Positions 12,195 through 20,583 of a stretch of 51,583 nt of DNA are shown piece by piece. The DNA comes from a bacterium (GTDB lineage: Bacteria > Vulcanimicrobiota > Xenobia > Xenobiales > Xenobiaceae). The stretch spans positions 1-51,583 of the forward strand of contig JAUNIO010000014.1 in NCBI GenBank assembly GCA_030535355.1, given 5' to 3'. The notes under the pieces were generated by a model, which was given only the letters and a program-made list of their open reading frames with translations, had not been told where the DNA came from and made no database searches. How positions within the stretch are numbered: position 1 is the stretch's first letter; each line of letters begins with the position of its first letter. The translations under genes and the position numbers were made by a program.

Positions 12195-12566
12195 ATGTTT
12201 TTTGACTTCTGTTTGCGAGCTTGGTCCTTTTTAGGACAGACCCCTGCTGGTGATGTGGCCTCTCCGGCCGTCAGCACAACGGTTACCAACAGTGCGGCGG
12301 CGTCGGGTGGTGGCTTTGATTGGCTGCCCTACGTGCGCTACATTCTGATGGTGGTCTATTTTTTGGTCTGCGGCGGTTTAATTCTTATCGTCTTACAAAA
12401 GCATACCAAGAGTGACGGCCTAACCGGTTTAGCGGGAGCGGGCAGTGCTAATCAGAATTCTTACCACGGTAAGAGAAGCGCCGAAGAGAATATGAGTTTA
12501 GCTTCTAATTATTTAGCGGTTAGCTTTATAGTGCTTTCCATGGTTATTTCTTTGGTTATGCACTAG
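12195..12566 (+). CDS. secG: Protein-export membrane protein SecG
   Basis: SecG is the small subunit of the SecYEG translocon. Two hydrophobic segments (about residues 47-68 and 105-122) flank a cytoplasmic loop with the family pattern LIVLQKHTKSDGLTGLAGAGSAN. The N-terminal 40 residues before the first membrane segment are longer than usual and rich in Ala, Ser and Thr. Placement after tpiA is a common bacterial arrangement and supports the call. AGGAG lies about 11 bases before the ATG. Confidence 0.85.
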   Translation: MFFDFCLRAWSFLGQTPAGDVASPAVSTTVTNSAAASGGGFDWLPYVRYILMVVYFLVCGGLILIVLQKHTKSDGLTGLAGAGSANQNSYHGKRSAEENMSLASNYLAVSFIVLSMVISLVMH

Positions 12567-12603
12567 CTCTTAATCTTTGCCATAAAGCCAATAGATTTTG
12601 TTT

Positions 12604-12650
12604 GGCTCCACAGAGTTTGCTTTCGCAAGTGAACTTTGTGGGGCTTATTT
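12604..12650 (+). terminator. Probable terminator after secG
   Basis: CCACAGAGTT pairs with AACTTTGTGG (one G-T pair) around a smaller inner stem TTGC/GCAA. A modest T-rich stretch (TTATTT) follows. It would end the gap-secG unit. Confidence 0.55.
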
Positions 12651-12710
12651 AGGTTTAAGGTGTTTTGCAATATCGGCTATGCGTCTGATATGTATAGACT
12701 TCGCTGTGTG

Positions 12711-12852
12711 AACAGTACTTCGCTCAGTTTATTCAAATGACTCAACATAGCAGAATAATTAAAAGCGGGGAGCGGAATTAATCGGCACTGTGCTCAGTTT
12801 GGTCAGCAACCTCAGCATAGCGTAATTCTGCTAAGATGGGGGAGGAATTAAT
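12711..12852. repeat. Diverged 70-base tandem duplication
   Basis: CTCAGTTT recurs at 12723 and 12793, and GGAATTAAT at 12774 and 12844, both with a 70-base period. CTCARCATAGC is also shared. The two units are clearly diverged. Together with the two flanking terminators this fills the 12567-12901 spacer, where I see no gene. Confidence 0.55.
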
Positions 12853-12879
12853 AAAAAAGACCCAGCCGAGTGGCTGAGC
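12853..12879 (-). terminator. Intrinsic terminator of the subtilase gene
   Basis: Read on the minus strand, GCTCAGCC and GGCTGGGT form an eight-pair stem (two wobbles) with an ACTC loop, directly followed by six T (plus-strand A at 12853-12858). It lies about 20 bases after the subtilase stop. Confidence 0.8.
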
Positions 12880-12901
12880 CTTTTGCATTAAGCGCTAAAT
12901 A

Positions 12902-14254
12902 CTAGCGGCGGCCGTTCAAGCCTACGAGATACTCAACGGTCTCAACGGGGTCGATAACGCCAGCACCCTGGTGATCGATGCCGAAGCCCTGCTGAGGAGT
13001 TCCGCCAATTTTGCCGCCATCTTTGGGCTGCAGTTTGTCAGCGGTCTTCAAGACGAGGCTCTTAACCTGGGAGGGGCTGATGTCGGGTTTAACCTGGTGC
13101 ATCAAAGCCGCCACACCGGCTGCGAACGGGGTAGCCATGGAGGTACCAGACATGGAAACGTAGCCGTTGCCCTGGTTGCTCAAAGAGGTGATGTTGACGC
13201 CGGGGGCGAGAACATCGGGCTTATCGAGCTTGTCAATGCGGGAGCTACCGCGGCTGGAGAAGCGGGCTACGGTGTCATCGCCGCGATCAGGAGTGCCCTT
13301 ATCGTCGAGAGCGCCGATGGTCAAGGCGTTGGGAGCGTTACCGGGAGTACCGATAGTTCCGGCACTGGGGCCTTCGTTACCGGCAGCGATAACGGTGGTG
13401 ATGCCCGCAGCAACAGCAGCTTCGACCGCCTGGCAGACGGGGTCATTCTTGTAGCTCTGCTGTACATAGCCGCCCAAGGACATGCTAATTACGTCAATAC
13501 CGAATTCATCTTTGTGTTCGACGGCCCACTGGATGCCCTTAATTACATTGGAGAAAGCGCCAGAACCGTTTCTGTCGAGAACTTTAACGCCTACCAAGTT
13601 GGCTTCGGGAGCAACGCCTTTGAATTTACCGCCGGAACTGGAACCGTCGCCAGCGACGATACCAGCGCAGTGCGTACCGTGACCCTGATCATCGTAGGGC
13701 TCGGTTTTGCCGTTGACCATATCTTTGAAGCCAATGATGCGATCTTTTACGTCGGGGTGCTGCGCAATACCGGTGTCGATAACGCAGATGGTGGTGTCCT
13801 TACCGGTGATGCCTTTTTCGTGCAAAGTGTCAACACCGAGAGTGACATTGGCGTTGTCCATGAGGGGTTTGAAAGTGTCTTCCACTTCCTGCATCTCGCC
13901 TTCAGGAATGCCAATCTGCTGATCGAGGAAAACGGATAAGCCATCACCGGCAACCTTCTGCAGGTTGGGGAGAATGGAACCGTCTTCACCGGGGGTGACT
14001 TCCACAGCAAAACCACCGATGATGGGCAGTTCAGCAGTGATATGGTTGTTGGGGTTCTGAGCCAAGATGGAGTTTCTTAACTCGGCCAGTTTCGCAGCGT
14101 CATCGTGCTGGATAATGAGGTTAACGGAACCACCATTGCTGCTGGTGAAAACTTCACTAGGAGCGTTGGACTCAGAAGCGGTAGGTGCAACCGCCCCGGT
14201 AGTATTCGCAGAACCCGTATACATCGGGGTAGTCATAGTAGGGCGAATTTCCAT
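12902..14254 (-). CDS. Subtilisin-family (S8) serine protease
   Basis: The catalytic triad is complete: Asp160 (CVIDTGIAQHPDV), His192 (GHGTHCAG) and Ser372 (SGTSMATP), with oxyanion Asn293 (AAGNEG). Residues about 40-115 look like an I9-type propeptide. I start at ATG 14254 because AAAGGAG lies ten bases before it. A longer frame from 14281 lacks this site. The N-terminus (MEIRPTMTTPMYTGS) is not a Sec signal peptide. The enzyme is therefore cytoplasmic like intracellular subtilisins, or leaves by another route. The codon use resembles that of gap, which suggests high expression. It is a single gene with its own terminator. Confidence 0.93.
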   Translation of the reverse strand: MEIRPTMTTPMYTGSANTTGAVAPTASESNAPSEVFTSSNGGSVNLIIQHDDAAKLAELRNSILAQNPNNHITAELPIIGGFAVEVTPGEDGSILPNLQKVAGDGLSVFLDQQIGIPEGEMQEVEDTFKPLMDNANVTLGVDTLHEKGITGKDTTICVIDTGIAQHPDVKDRIIGFKDMVNGKTEPYDDQGHGTHCAGIVAGDGSSSGGKFKGVAPEANLVGVKVLDRNGSGAFSNVIKGIQWAVEHKDEFGIDVISMSLGGYVQQSYKNDPVCQAVEAAVAAGITTVIAAGNEGPSAGTIGTPGNAPNALTIGALDDKGTPDRGDDTVARFSSRGSSRIDKLDKPDVLAPGVNITSLSNQGNGYVSMSGTSMATPFAAGVAALMHQVKPDISPSQVKSLVLKTADKLQPKDGGKIGGTPQQGFGIDHQGAGVIDPVETVEYLVGLNGRR

Positions 14255-14667
14255 TACTAGGGAACTCCTTTCAAGGTCCATACTAAATTTCGTCCCCCGC
14301 GACTACGGGTTTAGATAATGAACCTATACGCAAGGAGAATATCACATTTTTTGTCAATATGGAAATAGATTAATGTAAACATCAAGTTAAAGGATTTAAA
14401 AAAATAAAATTAATGCTATATCAATTATTTATTGAGAATGACTTGTTCTAAATTTTCTTGGCCTTGGACGGCATAGACAGTACGGCATAGACAGTAGATT
14501 GTGTCAAGACTGTTGAAGAAATTTTGCTGCCCTGGCGTTGCGGCAGTTCTGCCCAGCGTAGCATCTGAGCGCAGCGAAGCAGCGAAGCGAGCAGAAGCTG
14601 CTCGCAGTGAGGACGAAAAGATACTCTAAAAAGGATTAAAGTGTTTTTTGTTCAATAAATTCCAGTT
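14255..14667. other. Spacer with short repeats, no gene seen
   Basis: The left part is AT-rich and probably carries the subtilase promoter. A perfect 14-base tandem ACGGCATAGACAGT follows (14468-14481, 14482-14495). Next comes a remnant of the composite repeat's third hairpin (CAAGACTGTTGAAGAAAT, 14505-14522), then a 35-base sequence shared with 28376-28410. The hairpin GCGAGCAG/CTGCTCGC lies near 14587-14605. None of these looks coding. Confidence 0.6.
14531..14565 (+). repeat. 35-base dispersed repeat (copy 1)
   Basis: It matches 28376-28410 at 30 of 35 bases. The core is GCGGCAGTTCTGC followed by AGCGTAGC. It sits next to a remnant of the composite hairpin repeat, as does the other copy. 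Confidence 0.7.
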
Positions 14668-15579
14668 ATGTCTGAAGAAAATGTTGCTTCTGCGCCTGCA
14701 GAGCGCCTATTGACTGTAGCTGAATTCGCTAGAGAAATTGGCAAAACTGAACGTCAAGTTTACCGTTATGTTAAGAGCGGGCGCGTACATAGTTTATCTC
14801 CCGAAGAAACCGGTCAGGCTGGAGTGCGCTTTGCCAGCTCTGAAGTAGAAAGATTTTTAGCCGACAGCAGCTCAGCGTCTGGCGGCTGGCGGGTGCGCTC
14901 GGCCTCTGCTGGTGTAGGCAGTTCCTTTGAAAGTTTTGAAGACAGCGCTGAAGGGCTGTCTGCGAGTGCAGCTGATTTAGATTCCAGCGATGAATACGAA
15001 GGCCGGGCTGCGCCTATGCCGGAGATCCCTTTGACCGTTCCCTTAGAGCGCCATGAAGCCGCAGTGATGCGTTTGGGTTATCTGCAGAGCCAATATGAGC
15101 AGTCGCAGCGTTTGCTTACCGAAGGAAGCGATAGAGTTAATCAGCTCAACGATAAAATAGCTGCTTTGCAGTCGCGTTTGGAACAAGTGCAAGAAAAAGC
15201 GGTGCGGGCCGATCAGCTGGAAAGAGAGCTGGCTCAGGCTGTTAAGCGCTCCGAGCTTTTGGAAGAAGCTGAGTTTAAGCAGAAGGATAAGTTGGCTGAA
15301 CTCCAGGAACAAGCGCTGAAACAGTCGCAGCGCGTGAAAGAGCTAGAGATGGAGCTGGCTCAGGCTCTGGAAAAATCCGCCAATATTCAGCAAGAAGGCG
15401 CGGACAGCAAGACTCAGTTAGAAGAGGCGCAGGAGCAGATAATGCGTTTTAAAGTTAAAGCTGAGGTGGAAGCGGATTCCCGCAATGAGGTGGAATCTCG
15501 CCTGCGCCATTTGACAGTCCGTCTGGAAGAAGCTGAAAGGCGCGCCTCTTTGCCGTGGTGGAAGCGTATTTTTGGCTGA
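14668..15579 (+). CDS. Helix-turn-helix protein with long coiled coil
   Basis: Residues about 14-65 (LLTVAEFAREIGKTERQVYRYV...RFASSEVERFL) look like an excisionase/MerR-type winged helix that reads DNA. A Ser/Glu-rich linker follows (65-125). Residues 130-290 are a continuous Glu/Gln/Lys/Leu-rich coiled coil (ELAQALEKSANIQQEG and similar). The last residues, SLPWWKRIFG, are aromatic and basic and could touch the membrane. The architecture recalls KfrA-like or chromosome-organising proteins, but I do not recognise a named family. It is monocistronic, with no strong Shine-Dalgarno sequence and a bidirectional terminator behind it. Confidence 0.7.
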   Translation: MSEENVASAPAERLLTVAEFAREIGKTERQVYRYVKSGRVHSLSPEETGQAGVRFASSEVERFLADSSSASGGWRVRSASAGVGSSFESFEDSAEGLSASAADLDSSDEYEGRAAPMPEIPLTVPLERHEAAVMRLGYLQSQYEQSQRLLTEGSDRVNQLNDKIAALQSRLEQVQEKAVRADQLERELAQAVKRSELLEEAEFKQKDKLAELQEQALKQSQRVKELEMELAQALEKSANIQQEGADSKTQLEEAQEQIMRFKVKAEVEADSRNEVESRLRHLTVRLEEAERRASLPWWKRIFG

Positions 15580-15616
15580 CGCGGCGCTATAAGCTAACGT
15601 TAAATATAAAATATAA

Positions 15617-15655
15617 AAAGGCCCTAGGCTGATTTGAGCTTAGGACCTTTTTATA
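15617..15655. terminator. Bidirectional terminator
   Basis: A 14-pair stem (AAAGGCCCTAGGCT with AGCTTAGGACCTTT, one mismatch and one wobble) is flanked by A-rich and T-rich tracts. It lies between two convergent genes and can serve both. Confidence 0.8.
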
Positions 15656-15668
15656 TTTAAGAGGCCAG

Positions 15669-16385
15669 TTAGCCTTTTAATTTGTTTTCTCTGAACTTTT
15701 GAGCCCGATTGCGATATTCTGGCAATAAGCTCAGCAAATACTCGGGACGCTCGTCACCTTGTAGGGCAGAATATTTCTTCTCCAGGTTATCATAAGTGGC
15801 GATGGCCTGAGCCGCATTGTTTTGGGCGATGCAATAGCAATATTCAATATGTGCGAGAGCGGTAGCTACTAAATGGGTTTTAGAATGAGCGTCAATAAAC
15901 TTGAGCATAGCCTCGGGAGTTTTTTTAGGGTCGAGCGCTTTTTGCTCACTGTATCCTACCGTATCTTTGGGATGAGCCTTAGAATAGGCATCTTTTAGCT
16001 GTATCTCTAGTAAGACTAGCTCTTGCCAGGCGCGGCGGTCTTCTGGATCGACGCTAGCTACGCTGTTGCCAGTATTGAAAGTGCTTTTGCTCTCCACATA
16101 AAGGGGCTGCTGCAGGACTTCGCTTTTATAGCGGGCAAAGGCATAAGCTTTGCCGAGATCGTACGTGGTAAAATCTTCCTGAATATATTTGTCGCTTTTG
16201 TCTTTATCTACGACGACCAGTTGCCCGCGATTTAAGCGCTTATTTAAGTCTTTGGAAAACAGCTGTCTATTGGCGCTGTCCGATAAATTAGTACTAGGCA
16301 CGTTTCTGGGTACTATATAATAGTTGATCAGCACAGCGGCTACAATGAATATAACAATAGAAATATATATATTGCGGGTATTCAT
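15669..16385 (-). CDS. Membrane-anchored protein of unknown function
   Basis: One N-terminal membrane segment (IYISIVIFIVAAVLINYYIV, residues 6-25) is followed by a soluble, probably extracytoplasmic, domain of about 210 residues. Helical pairs such as LVATALAHIEYCYCIAQNNAAQAIATYDNLEKK look like TPR-type repeats. I do not recognise a family. AGGAAAAG lies upstream of the ATG. It follows the lipoprotein gene at 16516 in the same direction, with a hairpin in between. Confidence 0.7.
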   Translation of the reverse strand: MNTRNIYISIVIFIVAAVLINYYIVPRNVPSTNLSDSANRQLFSKDLNKRLNRGQLVVVDKDKSDKYIQEDFTTYDLGKAYAFARYKSEVLQQPLYVESKSTFNTGNSVASVDPEDRRAWQELVLLEIQLKDAYSKAHPKDTVGYSEQKALDPKKTPEAMLKFIDAHSKTHLVATALAHIEYCYCIAQNNAAQAIATYDNLEKKYSALQGDERPEYLLSLLPEYRNRAQKFRENKLKG

Positions 16386-16438
16386 AAAATAAGCTTCTTT
16401 TCCTATTATTTTGTTCCCTTCTTATATTCTCAACATAA

Positions 16439-16479
16439 AGAGCGGCCCCTTCCTTATCTAGTGGGAAGCGGACCGCTCT
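16439..16479 (-). terminator. Probable terminator of the propeller lipoprotein
   Basis: AGAGCGG/CCGCTCT forms the base of the hairpin and CTTCC/GGAAG an inner stem. The T-rich tail on the minus strand is short (TTTAT). Confidence 0.5.
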
Positions 16480-16515
16480 AAGTGAACTTTTAGCGCAAAT
16501 GCGCACTATAAAGTA

Positions 16516-18084
16516 TTAGAATGGATAATCGTCGTTATAGTACTGAATTACAGCTTGATAGTTCACGGGATTTTTGATGCCTTCGTTGTACAGGATCTGC
16601 AGTTTGCCTTTGGTCCTTTCGGGCAGATCAACTGGAGCGGTGTCCGTGGACGTAAAGCTGTTCAGCAAGTAAACGCAAGTAGTCCTGTTGGTGTCATAGA
16701 AATTGTTTTCTTTGATGAGCTTGGTTTTGCGGAAATTAGTATCGACGCGCACAATACCCAGATGGCTCATATTCTCGTTGGTGCTGTACTGCGGAATGAT
16801 CAGATCAGCGTACTGAGCGTTTTTGCTGGAAGTATCGTTGGTGGCGTCGTAAACCGGCGCAATCATCATGGGGTTGTTCAGCCCTTCGCACAGCACTGCA
16901 ACATTAACCCCGAGCTTTTCGTTGGCTCTGCGATCTTGAGGATTCTTAACGTCCCAAATGTACAGACTGCCCATGTTGCCATTTAAAGGTTTGGGAGCGT
17001 CGTTAGAATCGTATAAGGGATTAGCGGAGCCATCGGCGATGAGTAATTTGCCGTTGTTGAGCAGAGTCAGAGCATAGGGCTGGTGGAAACCAGCTTCCAA
17101 TAAATAGTAGCCGTCGTTTTCATTGGTGGCGTATTCGCAGATTTGCGCAGTACTCTTTTCCTGCTCTTTTTCTTCGATAATGCGAGGGCCGATAAAGACG
17201 CGGTTGCCTCCGGTATCGGCAACATAGACGGTATTGCCATTGGTCATGATAAACTCGGGATACTGCAAACCAGCGGTATAGGTTCTAACTCGCCACTCAT
17301 CTTTAGCGATTTCATCGGGTTTGCTCGTGTAATCCATGCGCATGACAGCTGCATCGACTCTGCACTCTACCCACCAGATATACTTTTGATCGGCGGCGAT
17401 AGATATTGGCTGCTTAGCGCTGGTGTAGAGGACTTTGGCGTATAAAGTGTCATGGTTGTTTTCGTCCTCGTTGGGGTTGATTATGATTATTTGGCCGCTG
17501 TCGGGACTATTGGCTTTATTGGCCAGCACCAAGTAGCTCTGGTTCGGGTTGTACTCTGGAGAGAAAACTTCTTTAGAGCTTGTTTTATACTCTTTAATAT
17601 CGGGGTTGAGCACGCTGACCAAGCTGGTGGGGTTATTTAAATTGATCTCTTCCCTCGTATCGACGTCTATCAGTATCATTTTGTGAGGGGAAGCTGTGTC
17701 GGTTTTCGATTTGGATTTTTCAGTGTCAGCCGCTATTCTGACTAAGCGCGATTCAGTATCAGCGCCGTCATTGCCGGCATTTGTGTCGTGCTGCAATACC
17801 CAATAGTTGGCCTGGAGCCCATACGGTTTGATACCGTTGGACATGGAGGTCAAATGTATCATGCTAGTTGGGTTGGTAAGGGTTTCCTGAAACACCTCTT
17901 TGGATGTATGCTTGGTGGGCGAGGCTGTAGGACTAGCCGAACTGCCATGGCCCGGCTCCAAAGGAGACGAGGTTTCATAGGGATCGAGAATGCCCATGCC
18001 GCCTCCTGCAGCGGAGCAACCCGCAATATATAGCCCGGACAGGGCAACCATTGTGACGGCCGTAAGTCCCAGGGAGTACTTCAC
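16516..18084 (-). CDS. Lipoprotein with NHL/YVTN-like beta-propeller
   Basis: The start is GTG 18084 with GGAGG five bases upstream. The N-terminus is a lipoprotein signal ending in the lipobox IAGC, so the mature protein should begin at that Cys and be lipid-anchored. A Ser/Pro/Thr-rich linker follows. The rest has repeated beta-propeller blades, for example FIMTNGNTVYVADTGGNRVF and ALTLLNNGKLLIADGSANP, which resemble NHL repeats. Such propellers usually bind ligands or partners, and no catalytic residues are evident. Total length is 522 residues. Confidence 0.75.
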   Translation of the reverse strand: MKYSLGLTAVTMVALSGLYIAGCSAAGGGMGILDPYETSSPLEPGHGSSASPTASPTKHTSKEVFQETLTNPTSMIHLTSMSNGIKPYGLQANYWVLQHDTNAGNDGADTESRLVRIAADTEKSKSKTDTASPHKMILIDVDTREEINLNNPTSLVSVLNPDIKEYKTSSKEVFSPEYNPNQSYLVLANKANSPDSGQIIIINPNEDENNHDTLYAKVLYTSAKQPISIAADQKYIWWVECRVDAAVMRMDYTSKPDEIAKDEWRVRTYTAGLQYPEFIMTNGNTVYVADTGGNRVFIGPRIIEEKEQEKSTAQICEYATNENDGYYLLEAGFHQPYALTLLNNGKLLIADGSANPLYDSNDAPKPLNGNMGSLYIWDVKNPQDRRANEKLGVNVAVLCEGLNNPMMIAPVYDATNDTSSKNAQYADLIIPQYSTNENMSHLGIVRVDTNFRKTKLIKENNFYDTNRTTCVYLLNSFTSTDTAPVDLPERTKGKLQILYNEGIKNPVNYQAVIQYYNDDYPF

Positions 18085-18104
18085 CTTTGCCTCCTTAAGT
18101 GCGC

Positions 18105-18114
18105 TTAGCGCTAA
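18105..18114. promoter_or_regulatory. Palindrome TTAGCGCTAA upstream of the lipoprotein gene
   Basis: This perfect ten-base palindrome also occurs at 10040-10049, just after gap. It lies about 20 bases before the start codon, between the AT-rich probable -10 region and the ribosome-binding site. Confidence 0.3.
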
Positions 18115-18176
18115 AGAATATTAAAATGTTTATAATACCGGGGCGGCAACTGAAATCAGCCGCCGCCTCAATGAGC

Positions 18177-18211
18177 AGCTGCGTTCCAGCTAAGAGCGAG
18201 GAAACGCAGCT
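18177..18211. terminator. Hairpin after the EF-G-like gene
   Basis: AGCTGCGTT (18177-18185) pairs with AACGCAGCT (18203-18211). It lies just after the EF-G-like stop codon, but no T-run follows on the minus strand. A second GC-rich hairpin (GGCGGC/GCCGCC) lies near 18142-18167. Confidence 0.4.
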
Positions 18212-18220
18212 TTTAGTCAT

Positions 18221-20302
18221 TTATTTCGCAGCTTTAGCAGCTTCATATTCAGAGATGATCTTGTCGGCGACTTCTCTGGGAGCATCTTCGTAGTGGTCAA
18301 ACTCCATAGTAAAATCGCCGCGCCCTTGGGTAATAGAGCGCAAATCGATGGCATAATTCATCATTTCAGATTGAGGAACCTGAGCCTTGATGCACTGTAA
18401 GCCACCTTCTGCGGGGTCCATACCTTGGATTTTGCCTCGTTTGGAGTTGAGGTCTCCAATAACATCGCCCATGTAGGCGTCGGGAACGATGACTTCCACG
18501 TTTACGATGGGTTCGAGGATGACGGGTTTAGCTTCCGGCATACGCACGGCTTCTTTAAAGCACATGGAACCAGCCATCTGGAAGGCCGCATCTGAAGAGT
18601 CGACATCGTGCATTTTGCCGAAGAAGAGGCGAGCCTTAACGTCGACCATAGGATTGCCAGAAAGAACGCCTTCACTCATGGTCTTGGCAATACCTTTTTC
18701 AACGGCGGGAATAAAGTTCTTAGAAATCACGCCGCCCACGATGGCATCTTCAAAGACGAAGCCCGACCCGCGGGGAAGGCCTTCGAACTCGACATGGACT
18801 TCACCGAACTGACCGCGGCCGCCCGCCTGTTTCTTATGGCGGTAGCTGTGGCTTACCTTGCCGCGCATTGTTTCGCGATAAGGAATTTTTACGTCGGAAA
18901 GTTCTACTTCCACGCCCATGCGTTTCAGACGCTCAACCACGAGAGAGAGCTGCATATCGCCAATGCCGGAAAGAACAGCCTGGTGAGTCTCCTCTACGCG
19001 CTTAAGGCTGAGGGTAGGGTCTTCCTGCATAACGCGCTGTAAGTTGGCGGAGAGTTTGTCTTCGTCAGCTTTTGACTTAGCTCCGATAGCGCGTGAGTAG
19101 AAGGACTTGGGCATATCAATGCCGGCGACTTTGACTTTGCGGCTGTTTTCGCTAAGGGTTTCACCAGTTGCAGAAGCGCCGAGACGGCCGACTTCCACGA
19201 TATCGCCTGCCTGAGCTTCAGCAATTTTTTCCTGGTTTTTGCCGCGCATGCACAGCAAAGAACCCAATTTTTCTTCACAGTCGCGCTCTAAGTTGTAAAG
19301 GGTAGAATCGGATTTTACCGTACCGCTAAAGACGCGCATATAGGAAATCTTACCGACATAGGGGTCTGAGCTGGTCTTGAAAATAAGAGCAGCCGCAGGC
19401 GCTTTGGGATCGGCTTCGAGAATAATTTCGGCGTCTTTGGCATCTTTGGCCTTTTCCGAAGCGGTGGGAGCGGGTATATAAGCGGCGATGGCATCCATCA
19501 AAGTGGAAATTCCCGCGAGAGTGGCAGAAGAACCACAGAAAACGGGGGCTAAGGAGCCGGAATGGATCAGCGTCTGCAATCCGTTGACGATCTCTTCATC
19601 GCTGAGCTCCATAGTCTCGAAGTATTTTTCCATTAAAGCATCGTCTGCTTCCGCGGCGGCTTCGGTTAATTTTTCTCGCCAGGAAGCTACGTCGTCGGCG
19701 CAGGAGGCGGGAATAGGTATCTCGGTTGCGACACCTTTGGCATCGTACTTGTAAGCTTTTTGGGCTACTAAGTCGATAACGCCGGAGAAATTCTCAGCGG
19801 CTCCGATGGGAATCTGCAAAGGAACTAGGTGAGTTCCTTTGAGCTTTTCGTGACATTCGTCAATAAAATGCTGGAAATTAGCGTTTTCTTTGTCCATTTT
19901 GTTGACAAAGAGGATGCGAACTTTTTTGTTTTTTTCGCACAAATCCCAATTTTTCTCCAGGCCTACTTCCAGGCCGGAGTTGGCGGCACCAACCAAAATC
20001 GCCCCTTCGGTTACGCGCATAGCGGCTATGTTCTCGGCTACAAAGTCAAAGAAGCCCGGAGTGTCGATTATATTAATTTTGGTATCTTTCCATTCAACGG
20101 GAGCTAAGGCAGAGAAAACGGAAATCTTTTTGCTGATCTCATCGGGATCGAAGTCGGTTGTTGCGTGACCCTCATCGACTTTGCCTAAACGGTCAACGTG
20201 ACCGGCAACGTACAGCATGGCTTCGGTTAATGAAGTCTTTCCTGAACCTTGGTGACCGAAAATTCCTACGTTGCGGATCTGTTCAGTGGGATAAATTTTC
20301 AC
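18221..20302 (-). CDS. Elongation factor G-like GTPase (EF-G paralogue)
   Basis: The full EF-G domain order is present: GTPase, domain II, III, IV (GGRGQFGEVHVEFEGL) and V. The G motifs differ from translocating EF-G. The P-loop is GHQGSGKTSL instead of AHIDAGKTT, switch I has KISVFSALAPVEW, and switch II is DTPGFFDF instead of DTPGHVDF. NKMD is kept. These deviations are known from the EF-G2/FusA2-type paralogues, whose role is unclear. A canonical fusA should exist elsewhere. I start at GTG 20302 (GGAGGG seven bases upstream), not the TTG at 20326, giving 693 residues. It follows the 81-residue gene by 35 bases in the same direction. Confidence 0.9.
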   Translation of the reverse strand: MKIYPTEQIRNVGIFGHQGSGKTSLTEAMLYVAGHVDRLGKVDEGHATTDFDPDEISKKISVFSALAPVEWKDTKINIIDTPGFFDFVAENIAAMRVTEGAILVGAANSGLEVGLEKNWDLCEKNKKVRILFVNKMDKENANFQHFIDECHEKLKGTHLVPLQIPIGAAENFSGVIDLVAQKAYKYDAKGVATEIPIPASCADDVASWREKLTEAAAEADDALMEKYFETMELSDEEIVNGLQTLIHSGSLAPVFCGSSATLAGISTLMDAIAAYIPAPTASEKAKDAKDAEIILEADPKAPAAALIFKTSSDPYVGKISYMRVFSGTVKSDSTLYNLERDCEEKLGSLLCMRGKNQEKIAEAQAGDIVEVGRLGASATGETLSENSRKVKVAGIDMPKSFYSRAIGAKSKADEDKLSANLQRVMQEDPTLSLKRVEETHQAVLSGIGDMQLSLVVERLKRMGVEVELSDVKIPYRETMRGKVSHSYRHKKQAGGRGQFGEVHVEFEGLPRGSGFVFEDAIVGGVISKNFIPAVEKGIAKTMSEGVLSGNPMVDVKARLFFGKMHDVDSSDAAFQMAGSMCFKEAVRMPEAKPVILEPIVNVEVIVPDAYMGDVIGDLNSKRGKIQGMDPAEGGLQCIKAQVPQSEMMNYAIDLRSITQGRGDFTMEFDHYEDAPREVADKIISEYEAAKAAK

Positions 20303-20337
20303 TAGTGGTCCCTCCGTAATGGGCAAACAATCCCAGC

Positions 20338-20583
20338 TTATTCAGCAGTGGTCTCAGCGGCAGCCTCTTCGGCTTTGGGAGCTTCGGCAGGAGCAGCTTC
20401 AGCTTTGCGTTTGGCTACATAGCCTTCGCGATATTCGATGGGAATGAACTTACCGGCTTTAATAGCAGCCTCACGAAGCCATTTGTGTCCACCGATTTTG
20501 GCCACATCACTGCGGCCTTCTACGCTCGCTTGGGATCCGCGGCACTTAGGTGCACTGGGTTTTTTGGGCGAACTGCGTGCCAT
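20338..20583 (-). CDS. Small basic protein of unknown function
   Basis: This 81-residue protein starts MARSSPKKPSAPKCRG, has a central part KIGGHKWLREAAIKAGKFIP and ends in an Ala/Glu-rich tail. The basic head resembles ribosome- or nucleic-acid-binding small proteins, but I cannot match it to a named ribosomal protein. GGAGG lies nine bases before the ATG, which supports real translation. It is immediately upstream of the EF-G-like gene, with 35 bases between them, so the two are probably one operon. Confidence 0.75.
   Translation of the reverse strand: MARSSPKKPSAPKCRGSQASVEGRSDVAKIGGHKWLREAAIKAGKFIPIEYREGYVAKRKAEAAPAEAPKAEEAAAETTAE

Noticed and set aside
12971-13939. 322-residue open frame antisense to the subtilase
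   Set aside because: The opposite strand encodes an intact S8 triad with a ribosome-binding site and terminator. The antisense frame reads as mirrored low-complexity sequence.
20338-20583. Known ribosomal protein for the 81-residue basic protein
   Set aside because: The composition is suggestive, but I cannot align it with any ribosomal protein, and the acidic Ala/Glu tail does not help.
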